A stretch of DNA of 9,127 bases, taken from an uncultured Bacteroidota bacterium (GTDB taxonomy: Bacteria; Bacteroidota; Rhodothermia; Rhodothermales; UBA10348). This document shows positions 1 through 5,362 of the stretch, in pieces. The notes below the pieces were generated by a model. That model was not told where the DNA came from. It saw nothing but the letters and a program-made list of their open reading frames with translations, and made no database searches. Position numbers and translations under genes: made by a program. Position 1 is the first letter of the stretch. Each line of letters starts with the position of its first letter. The stretch is taken from NCBI GenBank assembly GCA_937893205.1, contig CALBJU010000010.1, positions 1 through 9,127 on the forward strand. The letters run 5' to 3'.

Positions 1-2
1 CG

Positions 3-83
3 CGCCTGCAGATCGACTTCGCATCTCGTACGACTGACTTCTTCGATAACGTCAGCGTGATCACAGCTGCTGTGAGCCTCTGA
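3..83 (+). CDS. C-terminal end of an unidentified, probably exported protein (5' end outside window)
   Basis: Only the last 26 codons are present. The frame is open from the window edge to a TGA at 81-83 and ends in ...DFFDNVSVITAAVSL. A short FDNV(S/R)-type segment near the C-terminus is common at the end of beta-sandwich carbohydrate-binding or lectin-like domains of secreted proteins, so an extracellular protein is a reasonable guess, but the piece is too short to name. The other two plus frames hit stops at 35-37 and 58-60, which is why this frame was chosen. A strong hairpin follows 12 bases after the stop, which supports a real gene end here. Confidence 0.45.
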   Translation, partial: RLQIDFASRTTDFFDNVSVITAAVSL

Positions 84-95
84 TGGGGACTTCCT

Positions 96-120
96 GCCCG
101 GCTCCGTGAAGGAGCCGGGC
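96..120. terminator. GC-rich hairpin between convergent genes
   Basis: A perfect 10-bp inverted repeat (GCCCGGCTCC / GGAGCCGGGC) encloses a 5-nt loop. It lies just past the stop of the plus-strand gene ending at 83 and downstream of the minus-strand activator ending at 312. No T-run follows the stem on either strand, so it is not a textbook intrinsic terminator. It may still block RNA polymerase or protect 3' ends of both convergent transcripts. The rest of 121-311 shows nothing I can support as a gene. Confidence 0.5.
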
Positions 121-311
121 GGACAACGAGATCAAAAGACATTCTTCGACGGCCTTCCGCATAGTCTACATCCGTGCATTTCGATCGTAGTCAGAGGGAG
201 AAAAACTCGAAGAAGCGAGGAGACGGAAAGACTGATCCGGCTCCTCAAACGAAGCGCAACTGACGAGGATTCCCTCTTGACTGATAAATGCACCAGCCCT
301 TCGATTTGAGG

Positions 312-1676
312 CTAGAGTCCGTGCTTCTCGAGGCGCCTATACAGCGTCGTACGCGTCAGCCCCAGCTCGCTTGCAGCCTGGGAAACTATGCCACCATGTT
401 TGTCCATTGCCGTTTGTATTACACGTTTTTCGACAGTTTCAAGGTCGAGAGTATCGAACATCAGGCTGTGAGAATTTGACGAGGGAATTGACTGCAGGCG
501 AAAGTCTTCCGGCTGCAGGGCTGTCGTGTCGGTCATGATGACGGCTCTTTCAACCATGTGTTTGAGTTCACGAACGTTCCCAGGCCAAGGATACTTTTCA
601 AGCTTTCTGAGAGCAGCAGCAGAAATACGGTCGACCTGCGGCTTGTACTTCTCAGCATAAAATGCCAGGAAAAAATCGGTCAACGGACGAATGTCTTCAA
701 TACGCTCTCGAAGAGGGGGTAAATAGATCTCGACAGTATTTATCCGGTACAGTAGATCCTGCCTGAATTGTCCCTCGAAAACCGATTCATAGATGGGTTG
801 ATTGGTCGCACAGATCAATCTTACATCAATGGGCCTGGGGCTATTCGTTCCGATGCGCGTGACGGTTCGATGTTGCAGGACCGTCAATAACTTGGCCTGA
901 AGGGGCACCGGCAAATTCCCGATCTCATCCAGAAACAACGTCCCCTTCGAAGCTGCCTCAAAGCGGCCTTCCCGGTCCTGGATCGCATCCGTGAACGAGC
1001 CTTTTTTATGTCCGAAAAGCTCACTTTCAAACAGGCTTTCGGTTACGGCACCCATGTCTACGGATACGAATGGCTTTCCATCGCGCAGTGATTTTCTGTG
1101 CAGGGCGCGAGCCACCAGCTCTTTTCCTGTTCCATTTTCTCCAAGAATCAGCACATTAGCATCGGTCGCGGCGACCTTCTCAATCTGGGCATGTACTTCT
1201 CCAAGCGCCTCGGAATAACCAATAAATTCTTCAACATCAACATCAGTCTGGCTGGCTGATGGTCGGCCCCCGGCACGTCTGGCCAGTTCCCGGGATCGCT
1301 GAATTCTGCTGCGTTCAGATATAACCTCAATGAGATCAGGTAGATCACTCGGCCATGGCATGGGCAAAACCTCAAAAGCGCCAGCCTTGATCGCTCCAAC
1401 CACGTTAGAAAGGTTTTCCAACCTTGACGTGACTACGATGGTCACATTTGAATCTGCCAGCAGGATATGCTGGATCCAGTAAAAATCGTCAACCCCGTCT
1501 TTAGACAGAACTTCCTCATCCAATAGCACCACGTCATACCGATTGGACGCCATCAAGGAGGGAATTCGGTTGGGGCGTTTCACCGAATGAACCAGCTTGG
1601 CCTTACCGTTCAACAATCGTCGAGCGGATACAGCCAATTCTGAATTTTTATTTACGATCAGTATCCGTCCCAGCAT
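312..1676 (-). CDS. Sigma-54-dependent transcriptional activator with degenerate receiver domain (NtrC family)
   Basis: A 454-aa enhancer-binding activator that would use ATP to remodel sigma-54 RNA polymerase. Residues 1-120 resemble a response-regulator receiver. D53 (YDVVLLDEE) and T83 are in place, but the N-terminal acidic pair is replaced by VNKN and the usual lysine is a methionine (FEVLPMPW, 101-108). Residues 150-395 are the AAA+ module: Walker A GENGTGKE (179-186), sigma-54 contact loop GSFTDA (226-231, a GAFTGA variant), Walker B GTLFLDE (245-251) and arginine-finger region FRQDLLYRIN (304-313). Residues 411-454 form a Fis-type HTH. The ATG at 1676 was chosen because the protein then begins MLGRILIV, like a receiver; the frame stays open upstream to a TTG at 1898 inside repeat copy 1. 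No clear Shine-Dalgarno is seen. No histidine kinase is adjacent, and the target promoters are unknown. Confidence 0.93.
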   Translation of the reverse strand: MLGRILIVNKNSELAVSARRLLNGKAKLVHSVKRPNRIPSLMASNRYDVVLLDEEVLSKDGVDDFYWIQHILLADSNVTIVVTSRLENLSNVVGAIKAGAFEVLPMPWPSDLPDLIEVISERSRIQRSRELARRAGGRPSASQTDVDVEEFIGYSEALGEVHAQIEKVAATDANVLILGENGTGKELVARALHRKSLRDGKPFVSVDMGAVTESLFESELFGHKKGSFTDAIQDREGRFEAASKGTLFLDEIGNLPVPLQAKLLTVLQHRTVTRIGTNSPRPIDVRLICATNQPIYESVFEGQFRQDLLYRINTVEIYLPPLRERIEDIRPLTDFFLAFYAEKYKPQVDRISAAALRKLEKYPWPGNVRELKHMVERAVIMTDTTALQPEDFRLQSIPSSNSHSLMFDTLDLETVEKRVIQTAMDKHGGIVSQAASELGLTRTTLYRRLEKHGL

Positions 1677-1808
1677 GAAAAAGTAGTCTATCGGTTGTGT
1701 GTGCGGTTGGAAATATGGCCTGTCATATGCCGGATTACCCAATTTGGGCCGCGAACCTGCAAACTTCGCTGCCGATGTGTTCAGATGTGGTCCCGGACGC
1801 CTATACCT

Positions 1809-2004
1809 TATACCAGAAGCAATCTCTAACGTTAGAAAGTGTCCGCGTTTGGGGTGCAGCTCAAGACCAGGATCGGTCTTTTTAGAAGTTTGCACCAAAT
1901 CAGGGTAGAACCCGACTCAGCTTTGTGATCGACACTCACTTGAGAGTAAGTGTGCGTCTGGGGAGAAATAATGCGGACGGATTCCGTTGGTTGCGCCCTC
2001 GGCA
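1809..2004. repeat. 196-bp direct repeat, copy 1 (left)
   Basis: I read these 196 bases as identical to 3795-3990 in the same orientation. The bases next to both ends differ (1808 T versus 3794 C; 2005 G versus 3991 A). The right part (1994-2004) is the 3' end of a tRNA-Arg gene on the minus strand, whose intact version is attached to copy 2. The remainder is non-coding and includes a 12-bp palindrome (TCTAACGTTAGA, 1825-1836) and a small plus-strand hairpin AAGACC/GGTCTT followed by a short T-run at about 1863-1883. The minus-strand frame of the activator gene runs open through much of this copy, probably by chance. Confidence 0.93.
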
Positions 2005-2010
2005 GGAATT
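1994..2010 (-). pseudogene. tRNA-Arg(CCU) 3'-end fragment, att-like remnant
   Basis: On the minus strand this carries the discriminator base, the complete 3' acceptor strand (CGAGGGC) and the adjoining T-stem bases of the tRNA at 3980-4052. Only position 2005 differs in 17 nt. The rest of the tRNA (T-loop, anticodon and D arms) is missing; unrelated sequence starts at 2011. A short copy of a tRNA 3' end facing an intact copy is the classic footprint of site-specific integration into a tRNA gene, but here homology continues 185 bp further downstream, which is longer than usual for an att core. Confidence 0.7.
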
Positions 2011-2081
2011 ATCAATACTCTCTCTTCCCATTGGGCTGCATTGAGTTACATGATTGAATTGTGTTCGAGTGACAGTCTGGG

Positions 2082-2143
2082 TGACATTTTTTGTACTTAT
2101 GTCTAATCTGCAATCTTCCCTCCTTGCTGATACAAAAATGTCA
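2082..2143. repeat. Long AT-rich inverted repeat in non-coding DNA
   Basis: TGACATTTTTTGTA at 2082-2095 is the reverse complement of TACAAAAATGTCA at 2131-2143 except for one extra T. The arms are 35 nt apart. It sits just inside the left edge of the putative inserted segment and beyond the terminator of the exported-protein gene. It could be a protein-binding site pair (operator or integrase arm site) or a hairpin in a read-through transcript. I see no gene for it to control on either side, so its role is open. Nothing else is recognisable in 2011-2171. Confidence 0.5.
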
Positions 2144-2171
2144 ACCGAGGAATGCTCTGCTTCGAAAAACA

Positions 2172-2207
2172 AAAAGGGGAGTGAGACCGAAGACTCACTC
2201 CCCTTTT
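2172..2207 (-). terminator. Strong intrinsic terminator of the exported-protein gene (bidirectional shape)
   Basis: A perfect 14-bp stem (arms 2172-2185 and 2194-2207, AAAAGGGGAGTGAG and its complement) with an 8-nt loop lies 22 bases past the stop of the minus-strand gene ending at 2230. In the minus-strand RNA the loop contains C(UUCG)G next to a U-U mismatch, a very stable tetraloop, and the stem is followed by TTTTTG and more T's. The plus-strand RNA also ends in TTTT, so it could act both ways. Confidence 0.88.
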
Positions 2208-2229
2208 CTCTCTCACGGTCTCAAATCGC

Positions 2230-3378
2230 CTAGTTCGTCGACGGAATACCCGCTCCTCCCGAGGGAGCAAAATTTCCATGGATCAAGAGCCAGTCCCCAG
2301 ACCATGGGTCAAGGCTCCATACACTAGAAGCACGCGCTTGGTAATCAACGACTGTACCATCTTCTGTTTTGTACTGACCTGCGTTCATATGCGTCGCTAC
2401 AGCCGTGCGGTAGTCGCTATTGAACGTGACATCAACGTCACTCACTTCGAGAGAGAGCCATTCTGCGCCCGCTCCAAGAGCGGCGAGAACCTCTTCCTTG
2501 GTTGCCGTATAGCATGCCTCCATGTTGGAATCGCAATGCGACGACGTTGACGCTAGCAACGCGGCACGAGCCTCGGTATCAGCCTCCGAATCTGATCCTG
2601 ACCAGAATGTCGCAACCTTCTCGTGAATTGCCGTGGCGAGATTCTCCTCGTTCATGGCGCGCCTGATCGTTCCGGCACGATCTGCATACATCGAGGGATT
2701 GCCTCCCTTGTCCACAGCCGAGCGGATGGCTGCCCAGGCACCGGCCTTCTCACCCGAGTTCCAAAGAATTTCAGAGCGAGAGTCAGCCGCGTTGGGACCT
2801 GCGTGAGCATCTTCGTAGAGATCGAGATACCGAAGAGCTCTGATCATGTCAGCCTCTTCCACGCCCCAACTAGCATCTGCATAGGCGTAGGCGAGCATGT
2901 TGTAGGCGCTAGCAGCATGGTCTGGGTAGTCGTTAACAAAACCCTCCATGTTTTCTGCAATTGTGCCCCGGTTATTATCCCATGATGACATCCAAGCAAA
3001 GACAGGCGCTGTGTTGCCTGCTTCGACGAGGGCCGTTGCAGCAGGCTGCCACGGGTCATCGCTTTGCATGAGATCCAGCCAGAGGCGCTCGTCTGCCGAC
3101 AAGTTCATCGCTGCGGCTTCGCTCAGGAGGGCGTCCTGAGAATCTCCGGAGGCATTTGCAAGCACCAGCTTGGCAATACCACAGCCTTCGTCAATCAAAA
3201 GTGCAGCGCGGGCCATACCGATTGCCATAGGTCTTTCTACATTAATGAGAGAGACAAGAGCTTGATCGGCGATAGCTGCCCCGTGATCTGAGCAACTCGT
3301 GTTCCCAAACCAGCTGGACTGTGCCTGGGCTAAGAGCCCTGTGGACGCGAAAATAACCAGAAAAAGGAAGTGTTTCAT
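2230..3378 (-). CDS. Exported protein with TPR-like helical region and C-terminal NTF2/SnoaL-like domain
   Basis: A 382-aa protein of unknown function. Residues 1-19 are a signal peptide (MKHFLFLVIF... then a hydrophobic stretch ending LAQA), with likely signal peptidase I cleavage before QSSW; no lipobox cysteine is present. Residues about 30-260 are alanine-rich amphipathic helices with TPR-like spacing (for example YPDHAASAYNMLAYAYADAS at 151-170). Residues about 285-372 look like an NTF2/SnoaL/DUF4440-type alpha+beta fold, ending in the typical pattern ARASSVWSLDPWSGDWLLIHGNF. Four cysteines (29, 66, 282, 289) could form disulfides after export. The ATG at 3378 fits the signal peptide. 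The gene stands alone with its own terminator and a C9 tract in its leader. Similar NTF2-like domains often bind small ligands, but no catalytic residues can be assigned. It is the only intact gene between the two 196-bp repeats. Confidence 0.85.
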   Translation of the reverse strand: MKHFLFLVIFASTGLLAQAQSSWFGNTSCSDHGAAIADQALVSLINVERPMAIGMARAALLIDEGCGIAKLVLANASGDSQDALLSEAAAMNLSADERLWLDLMQSDDPWQPAATALVEAGNTAPVFAWMSSWDNNRGTIAENMEGFVNDYPDHAASAYNMLAYAYADASWGVEEADMIRALRYLDLYEDAHAGPNAADSRSEILWNSGEKAGAWAAIRSAVDKGGNPSMYADRAGTIRRAMNEENLATAIHEKVATFWSGSDSEADTEARAALLASTSSHCDSNMEACYTATKEEVLAALGAGAEWLSLEVSDVDVTFNSDYRTAVATHMNAGQYKTEDGTVVDYQARASSVWSLDPWSGDWLLIHGNFAPSGGAGIPSTN

Positions 3379-3404
3379 TGAACTAAATAGTTGGTTGGTT
3401 AGGC

Positions 3405-3413
3405 GGGGGGGGG
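3405..3413. repeat. G9 homopolymer tract upstream of the exported-protein gene
   Basis: Nine consecutive G's (C9 on the coding strand) lie 27-35 nt before the ATG at 3378, flanked by GGC and CGC, in an otherwise AT-rich leader. Runs of this length slip during replication and can alter promoter or leader spacing. Whether it lies in the promoter or the untranslated leader cannot be decided. AT-rich DNA further upstream (about 3440-3470, with TATTAT/ATAATC on the minus strand) may hold the promoter. A small palindrome (AACTAAATAGTT, 3381-3392) lies between the tract and the start. Confidence 0.75.
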
Positions 3414-3493
3414 CGCTAACAATATGATCGACCGAAAGTTTACAGATTATGATAATATCTAATTACGGATTCCTCTTGAGGCATTTGATTCAA

Positions 3494-3793
3494 TTAGTAA
3501 TCATCTCGTGATACCGGAGTAAAGTTGACGATCACGGGTTGGCTCGAATTGGCGGCTGGAGCACGATCGCTCTCAGACCAGCCCATCTTAACTCTTGTAT
3601 AATATCTGGCTGCTCTAAACCATGCGGGGTGACTTGTATCCATCGCTACACTAACGATACACTCCTCGATCTCTTCAGCGATTTGGTCTTTGAGAGTGTC
3701 GTAGACTTCTTGGAGGAGCGAACTAGCCTTTAGGCGCAAGTAGACGTTTTGTCGTGAGTAGCCCAGATCAGAGGCTACTCTTGTGATGATTCC
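3494..3793 (-). pseudogene. 5'-truncated HTH protein resembling a phage terminase small subunit
   Basis: An open frame of 99 codons runs to the stop at 3494-3496. Reading upstream, the frame is open to 3793 and is stopped by a TAG at 3794-3796, exactly where repeat copy 2 begins. The first visible residues are TRVASDLGYSRQNVYLRLK, a convincing second half of a helix-turn-helix, so the N-terminus has been cut off. Next come a charged helix (EVYDTLKDQIAEEIEECIVS), a DTSHPAWFRAARYYTRVKMG segment and a polar tail. An N-terminal HTH, a helical middle ending in a HPAWF.AA.Y-type motif, and a proline/valine tail are what I would expect of small-terminase or phBC6A51-like phage proteins; this is recognition by pattern, not by search. 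The only in-frame start is a TTG at 3739, inside the HTH region, so a functional product is unlikely. It may be the residue of a prophage. Confidence 0.55.
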
Positions 3794-3794
3794 C

Positions 3795-3990
3795 TATACC
3801 AGAAGCAATCTCTAACGTTAGAAAGTGTCCGCGTTTGGGGTGCAGCTCAAGACCAGGATCGGTCTTTTTAGAAGTTTGCACCAAATCAGGGTAGAACCCG
3901 ACTCAGCTTTGTGATCGACACTCACTTGAGAGTAAGTGTGCGTCTGGGGAGAAATAATGCGGACGGATTCCGTTGGTTGCGCCCTCGGCA
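3795..3990. repeat. 196-bp direct repeat, copy 2 (right), joined to the intact tRNA-Arg
   Basis: This matches 1809-2004 base for base as I read it. Its right 11 bases (3980-3990) are the 3' end of the intact tRNA-Arg gene; the rest is the DNA directly downstream of that tRNA. Its left edge is the point where the HTH gene fragment is cut. It carries the same 12-bp palindrome (3811-3822) and plus-strand hairpin (about 3849-3869) as copy 1. It contains no gene. Confidence 0.93.
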
Positions 3991-4052
3991 AGAATTGAAC
4001 TTGCGACACCCGGTTTAGGAAACCGGTGCTCTATCCCCTGAGCTACGAGGGC
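3980..4052 (-). tRNA. tRNA-Arg (anticodon CCU)
   Basis: The minus strand folds into a complete 73-nt cloverleaf: acceptor GCCCTCG/CGAGGGC, D-arm GCTC/GAGC with an 8-nt loop, anticodon stem CCGGT/ACCGG around the loop TTCCTAA (anticodon CCT, reading AGG), a 5-nt variable loop, T-arm GCAAG/CTTGC with loop TTCAATT, and discriminator G. The 3' CCA is not encoded; the gene is followed by CAACC. Genes for this isoacceptor are known integration sites (the E. coli argW locus, for example). Its 3' end is duplicated at 1994-2010. Confidence 0.97.
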
Positions 4053-4081
4053 GGAATAGCCGTATCAACAGGGGCTAACAC

Positions 4082-4109
4082 GGCGTATCTTGGACACTGA
4101 AAATACGCC
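4082..4109. promoter_or_regulatory. Inverted repeat between the divergent tRNA-Arg and PLP-enzyme genes
   Basis: GGCGTAT (4082-4088) and ATACGCC (4103-4109) form a perfect 7-bp inverted repeat with a 14-nt spacer, 24 nt before the ATG at 4134. The position suits an operator or a leader hairpin of the PLP-enzyme gene; it also lies upstream of the tRNA in the other direction. No T-run follows. Function is inference only. Confidence 0.35.
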
Positions 4110-4133
4110 TCGTTTCATTCAAATTCTTCGACC

Positions 4134-5318
4134 ATGTCGCTCGATATCGACGCACTTCGCGCGAATACTCCAGGCTGCGAGCACGTCGCTCATTTCAATA
4201 ATGCAGGTGCGGGGCTCATGCCCCTACCCGTTCTTGACGCGATTCAGGGACACCTGACCAGGGAATCCATCATTGGAGGCTACGAAGCTCACGACGCGGC
4301 TGAAGAGGCCTATCAAGACACTTATCGGGCCCTTGAAGAGCTTTTTGGTGCGAAAAAGGGCGAAATTGCGCTCTTGGAGAATGCAACCCGTGCCTGGGAT
4401 CAGATCTTTTATGGGATGATTTTTCGTCCTGGAGACCGGGTTATCACGGCCCAGGCATCTTATGCCAGCAATTATATCGCGATGCTGCAGCAGGCAAAGC
4501 GGTTTGATATTGAAATCGATGTCATCCCGAACGACAAGGATGGGCAGGTTGACGTTTCTCTCTTAAAAGCAGCCATCGGTGATCGGACCCGGCTGATCTG
4601 TCTCACGCACGTTCCGACAAATGGAGGGCTCATCAATCCTGCAGCCGAAGTCGGTGTTGTGGCCCGACGGCATAATATTCCCTACCTGCTCGACGCATGT
4701 CAGTCGGTCGGCCAGATTCACCTTGATGTGGACGAGATCGGATGTGACTTTTTGTCGGGGACAGGCAGAAAATATTTACGAGGACCACGCGGAACCGGCT
4801 TCCTGTATGTTCGCGCTTCGTCCCTCGACCTGGTAGAGCCGCCTTTTCTCGATCTGCACGCTGCGACCTGGACCGAGAGGAATGGATTTGAAATGTTGCC
4901 CGATGCAGGTCGTTTTGAAAACTGGGAAGGGTATGTCGCGGGAAAGATTGGCCTGGGCGCGGCTGTTCGATATCTGCTGGAATTGGGGCAAGACGAAGTC
5001 TATGCGCGGATACGGATGTTGGCGGCCCGTCTGCGTGAGGAGTTGAGAAGCTTAAGCGGCATCACTGTTCATGATCTGGGATCAAATCAATGCGGGATCG
5101 TGACGTTCTCGCACGACACCACGAACTCTGAAAAAATCAAAAGCGCCCTCGATAAGATCAGCATCAATGTGAGCCTGTCGCATCCCGAGTGGACCAAGTT
5201 GGATTCCGAAGTTCGGAATCTTCCCGTGATGATCAGGGCCTCGGTCCATGCTTACAACACGGAAGAAGAGGTCGCCCGATTCGTCGGGGAGATACACAAG
5301 ATTTCGGAGTTGCGATGA
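4134..5318 (+). CDS. Class V (fold type I) PLP-dependent aminotransferase/lyase-like enzyme
   Basis: A 394-aa cytosolic enzyme of the aminotransferase class V superfamily (cysteine desulfurase, selenocysteine lyase, isopenicillin-N epimerase and EgtE relatives), full length for the family. Visible features: substrate-end motif FNNAGAG (21-27), the ENATRA loop (82-87), LTHVPTNGG (157-165), the PLP pyridine-binding aspartate D187 in LLDACQSVGQ, the Schiff-base lysine K213 in GTGRKYLRGPRGTGFLY (209-225), and R368 in RASVHAYNTEEEV, the usual carboxylate-binding site. The loop where group II desulfurases carry their catalytic cysteine (xGxHCA) is NVSLSHPEWTKLDSEV here, with no cysteine, so sulfur transfer by a persulfide is unlikely. 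The GRKYLRGPRG signature recalls EgtE-type C-S lyases, but no other ergothioneine gene is nearby and the substrate cannot be assigned. The ATG at 4134 gives a normal N-terminus. The transporter gene follows after 44 nt, possibly in one transcript. Confidence 0.9.
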   Translation: MSLDIDALRANTPGCEHVAHFNNAGAGLMPLPVLDAIQGHLTRESIIGGYEAHDAAEEAYQDTYRALEELFGAKKGEIALLENATRAWDQIFYGMIFRPGDRVITAQASYASNYIAMLQQAKRFDIEIDVIPNDKDGQVDVSLLKAAIGDRTRLICLTHVPTNGGLINPAAEVGVVARRHNIPYLLDACQSVGQIHLDVDEIGCDFLSGTGRKYLRGPRGTGFLYVRASSLDLVEPPFLDLHAATWTERNGFEMLPDAGRFENWEGYVAGKIGLGAAVRYLLELGQDEVYARIRMLAARLREELRSLSGITVHDLGSNQCGIVTFSHDTTNSEKIKSALDKISINVSLSHPEWTKLDSEVRNLPVMIRASVHAYNTEEEVARFVGEIHKISELR

Positions 5319-5362
5319 CATGACCCCAAAGGTAGATTGCGGGGCATTCACACCGACTCGTT

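Larger units (their letters stand above)
2005..3990. mobile_element. Putative decayed integrated element between tRNA-Arg repeats
   Basis: The segment equals one repeat plus 1.79 kb of unique DNA, the unit expected if a circle carrying the repeat had recombined into a single chromosomal copy. It holds one intact gene (exported TPR-like protein, 2230-3378) and one truncated phage-like HTH gene (3494-3793), both on the minus strand. No integrase, transposase or replication gene is seen, so it would be a remnant or a non-autonomous insertion. Alternatives are a tandem duplication that later lost its second unit, or a misassembly across the repeat. Exact borders are uncertain by the repeat length. 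Confidence 0.4.

Noticed and set aside
106..309. Short plus-strand frame between the first gene and the activator
   Set aside because: It begins inside the hairpin loop on a non-ATG codon and has no recognisable motif or ribosome site.
1758..1894. 10-bp inverted repeat TGCAAACTTC (1758-1767) / GAAGTTTGCA (1885-1894)
   Set aside because: A 10-mer pair this far apart is expected many times by chance in a window of this size, and only one arm lies in the repeat.
1677..1898. N-terminal extension of the sigma-54 activator to a TTG at 1898
   Set aside because: The extra 74 residues come partly from the 196-bp repeat, show no domain, and would place a receiver start (MLGRILIV) inside the protein. 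The ATG at 1676 is far more natural.
1809..2010. Two-spacer CRISPR or IS terminal repeats as an explanation of the 196-bp repeats
   Set aside because: There are only two long copies in direct orientation, no transposase and no terminal inverted repeats; the tRNA overlap explains them better.
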